From: JALYNX01 sp035292685
Lineage (GTDB): Bacteria; Actinomycetota; Acidimicrobiia; Spongiisociales; ZC4RG35
Direction of reading: 5' to 3'
DNA length: 64,000 nt
Assembly (NCBI GenBank): GCA_035292685.1
Contig: DATDPP010000040.1
Coordinates: forward strand, 62,001 to 126,000
Shown: in pieces, positions 8,246 through 17,350 of the stretch
How the letters are laid out: every line of letters starts with the position of its first letter
How positions within the stretch are numbered: position 1 is the first letter of the stretch
Made by a program: the position numbers and the translations under genes
The notes under the pieces: generated by a model
What the model was told of the DNA's origin: nothing
Database searches by the model: none
Seen by the model: only the letters and a program-made list of their open reading frames with translations

Positions 8246-10714
8246 TCAACGGGGAAGAGTCGCCGGGCTCTCGATGGCATAGTCACCGAACTCGGCGATG
8301 ACGGTCAGGCGCTCGACGTCGTCCGGGATCTTCTCGGCCGGGATGTCGAACGTATACCCGGAGTGGAGGAGGAGGTCGCTCTTGAACCAGCGCACCACGT
8401 TCTCGTTGTCGAGGTTGGGCGGGCCGGACACCACCAATTGGTCCCCGGCGAACACGTAGATCCGATCGGCAGTGAGCTTTGCCTTGACGTCGGCCGCCCA
8501 TCCTTTCACCAGCCAACCGGCATCGGTCTCACGTACCGCACTTATCTCGAGACGACGATCCCCTTCGGAGCGGATGTCGAGCTGATGGCCGTCTTCGGCT
8601 ATGTAGTCCACGGTGATGTCGGCGGCGGCACCGGTGAGCCATCCCTTCCCTTGCGGATCCGGGATGAGGATTGACACCTCGTTGACGCCGTCTATCAATA
8701 GCTCTTCGGCCAACAGACCTCGTATCTCTCCGCTGGTGTCGCTGTCCCTCATCACGAACCCGGTGCCGGCCACGGTTCCGTTGACGACCAGGAGCAGGTC
8801 GTCCCCCTTGACACCAGGGGGAAGCTCCAGACGACCCGATATGAACGTCGGCACCATCCCGGATGCACGGCTCACCGAGGACAGCTGATCAGCCTGGGTG
8901 AGCGACCAGTGCAAGTCGTTGCTCGGCCGCGGCGACAAATCGGACGCCGGGCTCCCGACCAATTCGGCGTAGGGCCCGGACCCGGCGATACTCATCCAAC
9001 TTGTCTGGTCAGGCACCCATTGGTGGTTGCGCCGCACCTGTGCGAACAGCTCACCGATCTCGGTGCTTGCCGGATCCCGATTACAGCAGTAGTAGATCGG
9101 CTCATGTGGCCGGTCGGTCCCTTCGATGGACAAAAGGGAACGACCGTCGAATTCCCAGTCGGTCGAGATGTCGAGTGCATCGACGATGGTGGGGACGACG
9201 TCGATGGCGAAAACCGGCTCGTCGAACGTGGCGCCCTCGACCTGACCCGGAAGTTTGATGAACAACGGGATTCGGTAGAGATCGCTGAGATTGTCCTCCT
9301 CCGGCCAGCGCCGGTGCTCCCCTGGCACGAACGAGGCCCCGTGATCGGCAAGGACCACGATCAGGGAGTCGTCCCAGTTGCCCGTCTCGTCGAGGCGTTC
9401 GAAAAGTGCCCCCAGTCTCTGGTCGACAAACCCGAGTTGGTAGAGGTGTCGCTGGAAGGCAAGACGGGGCAGATCCGGCCGGATCACCCAGTGACCGCCG
9501 CCTTCAACCCCGTCGACCTCGTCGTATTGCTCCGGTCGCTCATAGTGGCTTCCCGACGGGTTGATCCTCCATGGGATGTGGGGAGCCTGAAGATGGGCGA
9601 AGTGCAGGGTGGGCGGGGCATCCTCTTCGACACCGTCGATGATCCGCTCGATCCAGTCCACCCACTTGCTCCTCACCCCGGAGGCGGGAACGGGCAGGTC
9701 CCCGATGTCGACCGGTGCAGCCTCACGAGCCTCGGCCTGGCCAAGGAATCCCTTCCAACTGCCATCGATGCTGGGGAGGTTCTCGCGGGCAGATTCGGGA
9801 AGGGAGAGATGGGCATAGACCACACCCACGTCCTCCAGGAGTGATGCAAAGCGCGCCGGGCCCCGGCCGGCGTAGTCCTTGCACAAATCTTCGGGGCACA
9901 TGTCGGTCAGCCACTCGACAACGTGCATCTCGTATCCCGCGCCGAGGAGGGTGAACAGGTTGTTGGGGTGATCGACCAGGGCAGGACTGTCGTCCTTCAC
10001 TCCGAGACGGCCGCTGAGGATGGCCGGCACGCTGGCGGTGGTCGAGATCGAGTTGGACAGGGCGTTGCGATACCAGTTCCCGGAGGCGGCCAACCGTGCA
10101 AAATTGGGGAAAAGGGCGGCGTTGATGGCCCCGCTCTCATCCATCAACGATGCAGGCGGAAGCTCATCGAGTTGGATGAAGACGATCGACGCCGGTCGCC
10201 CTACCTGGTCCGGGGCAACACGGGGGGTTGCCGGCTCGGCCAATAGCTGGGAGGTGGGCGAGATGACCAGGAACATCACCAGGACCGCGGGCCCAAGGAG
10301 CGAGAAGAAGAGCAGCCCGGGCTCGATCCGCCGGCGGAGAAGGAGGACGACCCCGGCCACACCGATCGCCAGGGCCACCGCACCAACCGTGTTGTTTGGT
10401 ATCACCTGGCGGCTTATGACCAAACCGGTCGCCGCAGCCGAGATCCCGACCAGCACGTAATAGGCGATGTCGGCACTCTGTCGGCTGATCGTCTCAGTGA
10501 TCGTGAGGATGATTACCGCGAGGAGAGGCAGTGTGAATGTCACCAGCAGCCCGAACATGACGATTTGCCCCGGGGTGCTTCGATTGGCCACGAAGACACC
10601 CGGGTTCCTTCCGTAGAGGTCCAGAACCGGGGCGGCCACGCCTGCGGTCAGCAGGCCGAGGATGACCAATGAGCGCCGCCAGACGCGACGACGTCCGATA
10701 TTGGGCAAAGTCAC
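8246..10714 (-). CDS. second membrane sulfatase-like protein
   Basis: A protein of about 822 residues, a paralogue of the gene ending at 8224. About five or six membrane helices come first, then the superfamily motifs in the same order: FIQLDELPPASLMD, STTASVPAILSG, LQAPHIPW and VVLADHG. It is longer by a C-terminal beta-rich region of about 200 residues that may bind glycan. The start is uncertain: GTG at 10714 precedes the first charged and hydrophobic residues, while a TTG at 10744 would add ten residues; neither has a good Shine-Dalgarno. The A/T-rich run just upstream of 10714 could be a -10 region of a leaderless transcript. Confidence 0.78.
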   Translation of the reverse strand: MTLPNIGRRRVWRRSLVILGLLTAGVAAPVLDLYGRNPGVFVANRSTPGQIVMFGLLVTFTLPLLAVIILTITETISRQSADIAYYVLVGISAAATGLVISRQVIPNNTVGAVALAIGVAGVVLLLRRRIEPGLLFFSLLGPAVLVMFLVISPTSQLLAEPATPRVAPDQVGRPASIVFIQLDELPPASLMDESGAINAALFPNFARLAASGNWYRNALSNSISTTASVPAILSGRLGVKDDSPALVDHPNNLFTLLGAGYEMHVVEWLTDMCPEDLCKDYAGRGPARFASLLEDVGVVYAHLSLPESARENLPSIDGSWKGFLGQAEAREAAPVDIGDLPVPASGVRSKWVDWIERIIDGVEEDAPPTLHFAHLQAPHIPWRINPSGSHYERPEQYDEVDGVEGGGHWVIRPDLPRLAFQRHLYQLGFVDQRLGALFERLDETGNWDDSLIVVLADHGASFVPGEHRRWPEEDNLSDLYRIPLFIKLPGQVEGATFDEPVFAIDVVPTIVDALDISTDWEFDGRSLLSIEGTDRPHEPIYYCCNRDPASTEIGELFAQVRRNHQWVPDQTSWMSIAGSGPYAELVGSPASDLSPRPSNDLHWSLTQADQLSSVSRASGMVPTFISGRLELPPGVKGDDLLLVVNGTVAGTGFVMRDSDTSGEIRGLLAEELLIDGVNEVSILIPDPQGKGWLTGAAADITVDYIAEDGHQLDIRSEGDRRLEISAVRETDAGWLVKGWAADVKAKLTADRIYVFAGDQLVVSGPPNLDNENVVRWFKSDLLLHSGYTFDIPAEKIPDDVERLTVIAEFGDYAIESPATLPR

Positions 10715-10787
10715 GCCACTAAAAATACCTGGCCTTCGAATCAAGGCGCACTGCTTTGGAATCGCGAGCCGCCCCGTCGAACCGGGC

Positions 10788-10829
10788 TTGCCGTCCTACG
10801 ATGGAGGCCCAGCTCGGAAAGGACGGCAA
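10788..10829 (+). promoter_or_regulatory. inverted repeat covering a ribosome binding site
   Basis: Two perfect 10-base arms, TTGCCGTCCT (10788-10797) and AGGACGGCAA (10820-10829), flank a 22-base loop. The right arm contains most of the AAAGGA Shine-Dalgarno and ends on the A of the ATG of the next gene, so pairing would block initiation. If transcription instead starts after the -10-like TACGAT at 10797, the left arm would not be in the RNA. Confidence 0.4.
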
Positions 10830-11029
10830 TGGGATTCATGGACACCGTCAAGGGGTGGTTTGGCAAGGGGAGCGACGAGGGCTACGACCTCGCCAACAAG
10901 ACCCAGGATTTTGCCACTGACGCCCCTGCGCTCCAGGAAACGGCCCAAGCTCGGTACGAACCGGTCGATGAGGAGGATTCCGACAGCACCGGCCAGAGCG
11001 ACGGGGCGGTGGACACCGCAGCGGGTTGA
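10829..11029 (+). CDS. small acidic protein of unknown function
   Basis: A 66-residue protein that I do not recognise. The N-terminus MGFMDTVKGWFGKG could form a short amphipathic helix, and the rest is hydrophilic and strongly acidic, with EDSDSTGQSDGAVD at the end, so much of it is probably disordered. The start resembles Actinobacterial small antitoxin-like proteins beginning MGF/MGIMDK, but the similarity is too short to assign. A good Shine-Dalgarno (AAAGGA) precedes the ATG. It stands alone between a minus-strand gene and the aminotransferase. Coding status rests on the ribosome binding site and codon pattern. Confidence 0.55.
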   Translation: MGFMDTVKGWFGKGSDEGYDLANKTQDFATDAPALQETAQARYEPVDEEDSDSTGQSDGAVDTAAG

Positions 11030-11076
11030 GACGCGACCGCGACACCCCGCGAGATGCTTAGTCTGCGATCACCGGT

Positions 11077-12252
11077 ATGAAGAGAGTCTCCGCTCGCCTC
11101 GGGCACCTGCCCCCCTCCGCCACCCTGGGTATCGCCGCCCGGGCAAGAGAGCTGCGCGCCGGCGGGGTAGAAGTGATCTCTTTCGGAGCCGGGGAGCCCG
11201 ATTTTCCCACACCCGAGCATGTGGTAGCCGAGGCGGCACGGGCGTGCTTCGACCCGCAGAACCACAAGTACACCGCAGCCGCAGGGCTCCCTCAGTTGCG
11301 CAAGGCCATCGCCGAGGACGTCGCCCGCTACTCCAAAGTCGATGTCGACTGGTCGGAGGTCATGGTCACCAACGGGGCCAAGCAGGCGATTTTCCAGACG
11401 TTTGCCGCCCTCCTCGACCCTGGTGACGAGGTCCTGTTGCCGTCGCCATACTGGGTGACCTATCCCGCCGGCATCGAGCTCGCCGGGGGAACCACGATCC
11501 CGGTTGCGACCCGTCTCGAAGAAGGGTTCAAGGTGACGGTGGGCAGCCTGGAAGAGGCGCGGACCGAGCGCACCAAGCTCCTGGTGTTTGTCTCCCCCTC
11601 GAATCCGACCGGTGCGGTCTATACGGCGGAAGAGGCCCGCGCCATCGGGGATTGGGCGGCGGCCAATGACATCTGGGTGATGGCCGATGAGATCTACCAG
11701 CGTCTCACCTACGTCACGGATGTGGCGGCCTCGATCGCAGCGGTCACCCCTCGGTTCGAGAACTGGGTTCTGATCAACGGCGTCGCCAAGAGCTACTCGA
11801 TGACCGGCTGGCGAGTGGGCTGGATGGTGGGGCCGGCGGACGTGATCGACGCCGCCAACAGTCATCAGTCCCACGCAACCGGAAACGTGGCAAACGTGGC
11901 CCAGCATGCGGCTTTGGCCGCACTCACCGGCCCCCAGGAGGTCGTCGAGGAGATGCGGCTGGCCTTCGATGCCAGACGCAAGCTGATGTACTCACTGGTC
12001 AGCTCGCTCCCCGGCGTCGCTTGCATTGAGCCTGAAGGGGCCTTCTACGTCTTCCCCGACTTCTCGGTGCACATAGGCGACCGCTGGGGAAGCAGCGATG
12101 ATCTGGCCACGGCGATCCTCGAGGAAGCCGGTGTGGCGTTGGTGTCCGGCGAATCGTTCGGCGCACCAGGATTCCTGAGGCTTTCGTATGCGGTTGGCGA
12201 GGAGGACATCGAACGCGGCGTCGGCCGAATCGCCACATTGCTTGCTCGTTGA
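11077..12252 (+). CDS. class I aminotransferase (aspartate aminotransferase-like)
   Basis: A 391-residue PLP enzyme of fold type I, cytosolic. Substrate-loop residues FGAGEPDFPTP near residue 33, NGAKQ, SPSNPTG and DEIYQRL are present, and the PLP lysine is Lys238 in KSYSMTGWR. These are hallmarks of the Ib aspartate aminotransferase subgroup found in Gram-positive bacteria, which moves amino groups between aspartate or related amino acids and 2-oxoglutarate. An exact substrate cannot be given. Length is normal for the family. The following ADH gene begins 36 bases downstream and may have its own promoter. Confidence 0.88.
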   Translation: MKRVSARLGHLPPSATLGIAARARELRAGGVEVISFGAGEPDFPTPEHVVAEAARACFDPQNHKYTAAAGLPQLRKAIAEDVARYSKVDVDWSEVMVTNGAKQAIFQTFAALLDPGDEVLLPSPYWVTYPAGIELAGGTTIPVATRLEEGFKVTVGSLEEARTERTKLLVFVSPSNPTGAVYTAEEARAIGDWAAANDIWVMADEIYQRLTYVTDVAASIAAVTPRFENWVLINGVAKSYSMTGWRVGWMVGPADVIDAANSHQSHATGNVANVAQHAALAALTGPQEVVEEMRLAFDARRKLMYSLVSSLPGVACIEPEGAFYVFPDFSVHIGDRWGSSDDLATAILEEAGVALVSGESFGAPGFLRLSYAVGEEDIERGVGRIATLLAR

Positions 12253-12280
12253 CGGAGGGGGCCGGGACCGGGTTTACACT
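12249..12280 (+). promoter_or_regulatory. possible promoter of the alcohol dehydrogenase gene
   Basis: A TACACT at 12275-12280 matches the TANNNT -10 pattern and lies eight bases before the ATG at 12289, which would give a leaderless or nearly leaderless transcript. A TTGACG at 12249 could be the -35 box, but the 20-base spacing is long. No Shine-Dalgarno is seen. Confidence 0.35.
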
Positions 12281-12288
12281 CGCCAACG

Positions 12289-13365
12289 ATGGAGCAAGGG
12301 ACCAAGGCCCGGGCCATGATGCTCGTCGAGCCCAAGCACTTCACGCTGACCGAGTTGCCGACCCAACCTGTTGACCGTGGCGGTTGGCTGGCGGTGGAGG
12401 CAACCGGAATCTCGGGCGCAGATGTCCAGGTCTGGAAGGGCGATGCCCGGGACGTGGTCTATCCGCTGGTGCCCGGTCACGAGGTGGTAGGGCGAATCGC
12501 CACCGAAGGGCCCACGATCCCCTTCCCCATCGGAACCCGAGTCGCGGTTGAGCCCCGAATCCGATGCGGTGAATGTCGTCGCTGCAAGCAGAGCCTGGCC
12601 ACTTGTGTCAGACGGCGACCATCCAACTCCTATGGGTTCATCCCGTCGATGGAGCCACCCGGACTGTGGGGCGGTCTCGCCGAGTACCTGTTCATCGACC
12701 CCGATGCAATCCTCCATCCTCTGACCGATGATGTCCCGGCCGAGGTCTCGACCTTCGTGCACCCCCTGGCTGCGGGCCATACCTGGGCCGTCGAGCTCCC
12801 CTCGCTGCAGACCGGCGATAGCGTGCTCATCCTCGGCCCGGGTCCACGCGGGCTGGCCTGTCTGATCGCGGCCAAAGCGGCGGGTGCCGGCTGGGTGGGG
12901 GTCACCGGTCTCGCCCATGACCGCGATCGTCTCGAGCTCGCCAAAAGACTTGGCGCCGATCTGACGATCGACGCCGAAAGCGACGATGTCGGCGGGGCGA
13001 TCGCCGAGGCCGTCGGCCGGCGGCCGGACATCGTCGTCGATGTGACCTCCGACGATCCTGAGGCAGTATTCACCGCCCTTGACCTGGTCCGAAGTGGCGG
13101 GCGGGTGATTCTGGCGTCCACCAAGGGCAACCGCGCCTTCCATTTTCTCAGTGACGTGCTGGTGGCCAAGCAACTCACTATCCGTGGCGCCATGGGTGCG
13201 AGCAGTGTCGGTTATCAGTGGGCGACTCGTCAGATCGAGATCGACCCCCGGATCGACGACCTCGTCTCCCATCAGTTCCCACTGTCCGAGGCGTCACGCG
13301 CCCTCCAGGCGGCGGCAGGGCTCCTGGGTCGAGAAGAGCTGATCTCGGTCGCCGTCACCTTCTGA
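12289..13365 (+). CDS. zinc-type alcohol dehydrogenase (MDR superfamily)
   Basis: A 358-residue medium-chain dehydrogenase/reductase. GHEVVGRI near residue 64 carries the catalytic-zinc histidine, and residues around 99-110 contain the structural cysteine cluster GECRRCKQSLATC, with three visible cysteines where four is common. LILGPGPRGLACLIAAKAAGAG is a Rossmann NAD(P)-binding segment with slightly altered glycines. Family members oxidise alcohols or polyols. The stop is one base before the ATG of the next MFS gene, indicating co-translation with that transporter. The substrate is unknown. Confidence 0.82.
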   Translation: MEQGTKARAMMLVEPKHFTLTELPTQPVDRGGWLAVEATGISGADVQVWKGDARDVVYPLVPGHEVVGRIATEGPTIPFPIGTRVAVEPRIRCGECRRCKQSLATCVRRRPSNSYGFIPSMEPPGLWGGLAEYLFIDPDAILHPLTDDVPAEVSTFVHPLAAGHTWAVELPSLQTGDSVLILGPGPRGLACLIAAKAAGAGWVGVTGLAHDRDRLELAKRLGADLTIDAESDDVGGAIAEAVGRRPDIVVDVTSDDPEAVFTALDLVRSGGRVILASTKGNRAFHFLSDVLVAKQLTIRGAMGASSVGYQWATRQIEIDPRIDDLVSHQFPLSEASRALQAAAGLLGREELISVAVTF

Positions 13366-13366
13366 C

Positions 13367-14644
13367 ATGACCCGGGCCCACAGCGGTCTCGATCGGCTCT
13401 CGGTCGGGTCCTGGGTCCTCTACGACCTGGCCAACACCATCTTCGCCTTGGGCGTTATCGGCCGATACTTCCCGGAATGGCTGACCACAGTTGACCAGCC
13501 AGACTCCTCACTGGCCCTGGTCGAGGCAATGGCCGGCTTGTTGGTCATCTTCCTCGCCCCCTGGGCGGGGGCCCGCAGCGATGTCCGGGGAGCCCGGGTC
13601 CCCACGCTTCGGATCACAACCCTGATCGCGGTGGGCGCGACTGCCGGCCTTGCCGCGGGCCCGATCACCATGACGCTCATACTGCTCGGGATCGGCCTGG
13701 TCGGGTTCAACGTGGGGTCGGTGGTCTACGACGCCCTCCTGGTTGATGTCAGCACCCCGGAAACCCGGGGCCGAATCTCCGGGTTGGGGGTTGGGGTCGG
13801 CTATATCGGCTCGTTCATCGGGCTGGGAATCGGGGTCGTGACACTCGAAGCCCTCGGCTGGTCCTTTGCCGCCACCTTCAAGGTGCTCGCGCTGGCCTTT
13901 CTCGTTTTCGCCCTCCCCTCCTTCGTCTTCATCAAGGAGCGGCCCGCAGCCCGCGATACCCCGATGCCCAGGCTCCGGGACGTGCCAAGCCGAATCATCT
14001 CGTCGTGGGGCACGGCACGCGGCTACGACGGCATGATCCGCTTCCTCGTCGGGCGCTTTCTCTACACCGATGCCATCAACACCCTGATCGGGGGGTTTCT
14101 CACCATTTTTGTGATCGAGGAACTCGGTCTCGATGGGCAATTCGCGACCAGACTTCTCGGACTGGCGATCGCCGCCGCAATCGTCGGCGCCCTGGTGGGC
14201 GGCCGTCTCGTCGAGGTGGCGGGCCCTCTGCGGGTGCTGCGGGCGGCCCTTGTCTTGTGGATGATCGCCATCGCCTCAGGCGTCGCCGCCTCGGTGACCG
14301 GGCAGACCGGTCTCGCCTGGGCAATCGGGCCCCTGGGCGGCCTGGCCCTGGGCGCGACCTGGACCGCCGACCGGGTGGTGATGACCCGGATCTCCCCACC
14401 CCGGCATCTCGGTGAGTTCTACGGCCTGTATGCCACTGTTGGAAGGTTTGCCACCATCCTGGGGCCTCTGACATGGGCGCTGGTCGTCGACGGCCTCGGC
14501 TGGGGAAGACAGGTGGCGATGAGCGCACTGATTGTCTTCATCGCCGCCGGATGGTGGGCGCTGCGGCTGGTCGATGACTCGGAGCGGGAGTGGCCACCCG
14601 AAGACCGTTTGTCGTTCAGCGGAAGCCCCGCTCCCCCGAGATGA
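13367..14644 (+). CDS. UMF1/Atg22-like MFS transporter, second copy
   Basis: A 425-residue twelve-helix permease. The N-terminus LSVGSWVLYDLANTIFALGVIG matches the W-x-YDxAN-x-x-xA pattern of the UMF1/Atg22 group, so it is a distant paralogue of the protein at 2791. It directly follows the alcohol dehydrogenase stop, which suggests that the transporter moves the substrate or product of that enzyme (inference). Its 3' end overlaps the convergent ADP-ribosylglycohydrolase-like gene by 29 bases. Confidence 0.82.
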   Translation: MTRAHSGLDRLSVGSWVLYDLANTIFALGVIGRYFPEWLTTVDQPDSSLALVEAMAGLLVIFLAPWAGARSDVRGARVPTLRITTLIAVGATAGLAAGPITMTLILLGIGLVGFNVGSVVYDALLVDVSTPETRGRISGLGVGVGYIGSFIGLGIGVVTLEALGWSFAATFKVLALAFLVFALPSFVFIKERPAARDTPMPRLRDVPSRIISSWGTARGYDGMIRFLVGRFLYTDAINTLIGGFLTIFVIEELGLDGQFATRLLGLAIAAAIVGALVGGRLVEVAGPLRVLRAALVLWMIAIASGVAASVTGQTGLAWAIGPLGGLALGATWTADRVVMTRISPPRHLGEFYGLYATVGRFATILGPLTWALVVDGLGWGRQVAMSALIVFIAAGWWALRLVDDSEREWPPEDRLSFSGSPAPPR

Positions 14645-15578
14645 GGTGTTGTTCAACGGCGTAGGGAATCGGGAGGTCACCGACCTCGTTGGGTCCCCTC
14701 ACCAGGCGCCTCCCGATCTCGGCGAACCAGGTGTCGTTGGCGAACGCCCACGGCCAGGCACGAATCCCGATCCTGGCCCCCATGATCCCCCCGACCACGG
14801 CTCCGAGAGTGCTGCCGCCGATCCGGGCGGCTTGCTCGATTGGGATATGCGACCGGTCTGCCGGGGGCGCGGCCAGGAGCAAACCCGCCCTCATCAGGGC
14901 CCAGGGCCCGGGCTCGGGATCGGCGCCGACTGTTTTCAGGGCCTCCTCCCCATCGGTCACCCCGACGTGATCCATGAGGGCACGCAAGTCGCCCGCCAGC
15001 TCGTCCCACGAGACCCCCGAATATCTGAGGGTCGACCCCACCTGGGCTTCGGTGAGCTCGACTGTCTCCACCACACCGGCAATCAGGTCCCGACCCGACT
15101 GTCCGAAACAAGAGGCCGCGGTGGCACTGGCGCTGACGACCCCGGCCACGATCGAGGAAAGGTCCGAGTGAAACACCCGACTGAGCTCGACCACTGTCTC
15201 TCTGAGGAGGCTGGGATCGCGACGGAGGGCAACACCCAAGGGCACAGCCCGCGGCGCCGCGTCGAGCGAAGGCTCTTCCTCAGGGACCGCGCCGCCGGCT
15301 GCGGCACGGCCAAGCCAGGTGCGGAAGTGAGGGGTCTCGGCGCGATACACAGGTTCCTCTTCCTCGGCGCCGTCGAGCTCGAGTATCGACCGCACCAGAT
15401 GGGTGGTTTCGAGCTCACCCGTCTCTATGAGCTGATAGGCGATGACGGTCGCCTGTTCCGTGATGGCCGAGTACCCCAATTCCCAGGCTCCACCGGCGCT
15501 GTCGCCGGCCGCCAGGCCGAGCATGGTGCCATCCCCTTCACCAGCAACCAACGAGAAGCGGGAATCCGAGTCGCTCAC
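14616..15578 (-). CDS. ADP-ribosylglycohydrolase-like protein, probably inactive
   Basis: A 320-residue protein with the overall helical pattern of the DraG/ADP-ribosylglycohydrolase family: GTMLGLAAGDSAGG at residues 17-30, a conserved-looking His137 followed by small-residue helices, and GGIMGARIG at 263-271. The magnesium-binding signatures are changed. Where active enzymes have TDDT this one has ITEQAT (39-44), and where they have GGDTDT it has GGSTLG (254-259). It is therefore likely a ligand-binding or regulatory pseudoenzyme rather than a hydrolase. It starts with GTG and is divergent from the DagK-like gene, with 35 bases between. Confidence 0.7.
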   Translation of the reverse strand: MSDSDSRFSLVAGEGDGTMLGLAAGDSAGGAWELGYSAITEQATVIAYQLIETGELETTHLVRSILELDGAEEEEPVYRAETPHFRTWLGRAAAGGAVPEEEPSLDAAPRAVPLGVALRRDPSLLRETVVELSRVFHSDLSSIVAGVVSASATAASCFGQSGRDLIAGVVETVELTEAQVGSTLRYSGVSWDELAGDLRALMDHVGVTDGEEALKTVGADPEPGPWALMRAGLLLAAPPADRSHIPIEQAARIGGSTLGAVVGGIMGARIGIRAWPWAFANDTWFAEIGRRLVRGPNEVGDLPIPYAVEQHLISGERGFR

Positions 15579-15613
15579 GGTGGGGGAGGGTACCGGGGTA
15601 GGCTCGGCTCCGA

Positions 15614-16546
15614 ATGCACCGGATCGTGGTCATAGCCAACCCGGCTGCCTCCCAGTTCACCGGTGGCTCACACCGCGACGTCATGGCAACCCTGCACCGG
15701 GTTGCCGACGTCGAGTCGATTTGGCCCGGATCACCCTCCGAGGCCGCGGCGAGAGCCCGGGAGTCGGCAGAAGGAGGGGCCGACATCGTGGTTGCCATGG
15801 GAGGCGACGGGATGGTCCATCATGTCAGTCAGGGACTGGTGGGCGCCACGGCCTCGTTGGGTGTGATCCCGGTGGGTACCACCAACGTCTTCGCCAGATT
15901 GATGGGGATCCCTTCCAAACCCATCAAGGCAGCGCGTCTGCTGGTGACCTCGCCCCGGATCGATCGGGTCGGGGTGGCCACGATGACCCTGAGCCGGGGA
16001 TCGACCGAAACCGTGCACCATTCGATCTTCGCCTGTGGGTTCGGCCTCGACGCGGCCGTGGTGCAGCGGGCCGAGAAGGAGCCATATCGGAAATACCGGT
16101 TCGGCTCGATCCATTACGCCCGATCGGCGTTCGGCGCCGCACTTCAGGATTTCCCCCGTCGCCGACCGCATGTCACCGCCCGATCCGAGGGTCATGAGGC
16201 CTCTGCCACGGCAGCGATGATCCAATTCCGTGAGATCTACACCTACTTCGGGAGAGTGCCGCTCAAGATCACGCCCGAGCCACCCGACCCGATGACGGCT
16301 CTTGTCGTGAAGCGGCTTCGACGCAGGCACATACCGCAGATCGCATTCACTCTGTTTGCCGGACGAGATCTGGAATCGATTCGCGACATGGAGGTATGGC
16401 GGCGGGTCGACCGGTTCGAGCTCGAGGCGGACCCTCCGGTGGAGGCTCAAGCAGACGGAGAGCCCCTGGGAATGGTCGACGGCGGGACGGTGGAATGGGC
16501 ACCCGACGCTCTCGGGGTCATCGTCGCGGCGACACTGCCTCGCTAG
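15614..16546 (+). CDS. diacylglycerol kinase family lipid kinase
   Basis: A 310-residue protein of the DagK/NAD-kinase-like catalytic superfamily. The N-terminus RIVVIANPAA, the nucleotide-binding VVAMGGDGMVHHV near residue 60 and IPVGTTNVFAR near residue 83 are characteristic; the GGDG motif is intact. A beta-rich C-terminal domain ends with ADGEPL, as in YegS/DgkB-type lipid kinases. It probably phosphorylates diacylglycerol or a related lipid at the membrane. It is convergent with the MscS gene, with only 3 bases between the two stops. Confidence 0.85.
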   Translation: MHRIVVIANPAASQFTGGSHRDVMATLHRVADVESIWPGSPSEAAARARESAEGGADIVVAMGGDGMVHHVSQGLVGATASLGVIPVGTTNVFARLMGIPSKPIKAARLLVTSPRIDRVGVATMTLSRGSTETVHHSIFACGFGLDAAVVQRAEKEPYRKYRFGSIHYARSAFGAALQDFPRRRPHVTARSEGHEASATAAMIQFREIYTYFGRVPLKITPEPPDPMTALVVKRLRRRHIPQIAFTLFAGRDLESIRDMEVWRRVDRFELEADPPVEAQADGEPLGMVDGGTVEWAPDALGVIVAATLPR

Positions 16547-16549
16547 GCA

Positions 16550-17335
16550 TCAAGGGGCTGCAGAGAAGCGAATGCCCTCGGCGTCGAACCGCTTCTTGAT
16601 CCGGCGCAAGGCCTCCCGCTGCACCTTCGAGCGCTGGTGTGCGTCTGTGGTGAGCCGGCCTCTGATCACGACTGAAGCGTCTCCGAATTGCTGGACGCCG
16701 AGCATCTCGGCGGGGCCTCGCATCATGGGCCCGAACTCGGGATCCTCCGCCAGGGTGTTGAGCTCCTCGAGCATCACCTCCATGGCGCGGTCCACTTCCT
16801 GGTCGTAGGCGATCCCGACATCGATCACAGGCCTTGCGAAGATCCTGGTGGAATTGGAGGCCACCGCGATCTGCCCATTCGCCACGTAGTGGACGTTGCC
16901 CTCGTTGTCCCGAAGGACGGTGACCCGGAATTGGATGTCCTCCACCGTGCCGGTGACACCCCCGATCGACACCTCGTCACCTATCTGATACTGATCCTCG
17001 GCGAGTATGAAGAAACCGTAGAGGACGTCTTTCACCAGGCTCTGGGCGCCAAAACCGACGGCGGCCGCGATCACGGTCCCGATGGCAATGAACGGTGCCA
17101 GGCTGAGCCCCCAAATCGAGAAGACCATGAGCACCACAAAGACGATGAAGGTGGCCTGGATCACCCGGCGGACCATCAGCCACAGAGTGCGGGCTCGGGA
17201 TGCGGCTTCCGGTCCCTTGAGCCCGATCCTCTCCACGAATCGGGCGCCGATTCTCACCAGGATGAAGTACCCGATCAGCGACAGGGCCATCACGGCCGCG
17301 GTTTGCAGCCATGGTGTCCACGTGGTGTCGTCCAT
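16550..17335 (-). CDS. small-conductance mechanosensitive channel (MscS family)
   Basis: A 261-residue channel with three N-terminal membrane helices. The pore-lining third helix IAIGTVIAAAVGFGAQSLVKDVLYGFF near residues 84-110 has the Gly/Ala packing and the GAQSLVKD hinge typical of MscS. The beta domain begins DQYQIGDEVSIGGVTGTVEDI and a mixed alpha/beta C-terminus follows, without the longer tail of E. coli MscS. It should open under membrane tension to relieve osmotic stress. It follows the two dynamin-like GTPase genes by 15 bases, so it likely belongs to the same operon. Confidence 0.88.
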   Translation of the reverse strand: MDDTTWTPWLQTAAVMALSLIGYFILVRIGARFVERIGLKGPEAASRARTLWLMVRRVIQATFIVFVVLMVFSIWGLSLAPFIAIGTVIAAAVGFGAQSLVKDVLYGFFILAEDQYQIGDEVSIGGVTGTVEDIQFRVTVLRDNEGNVHYVANGQIAVASNSTRIFARPVIDVGIAYDQEVDRAMEVMLEELNTLAEDPEFGPMMRGPAEMLGVQQFGDASVVIRGRLTTDAHQRSKVQREALRRIKKRFDAEGIRFSAAP

Positions 17336-17350
17336 GACCGGCGAGGGTAC

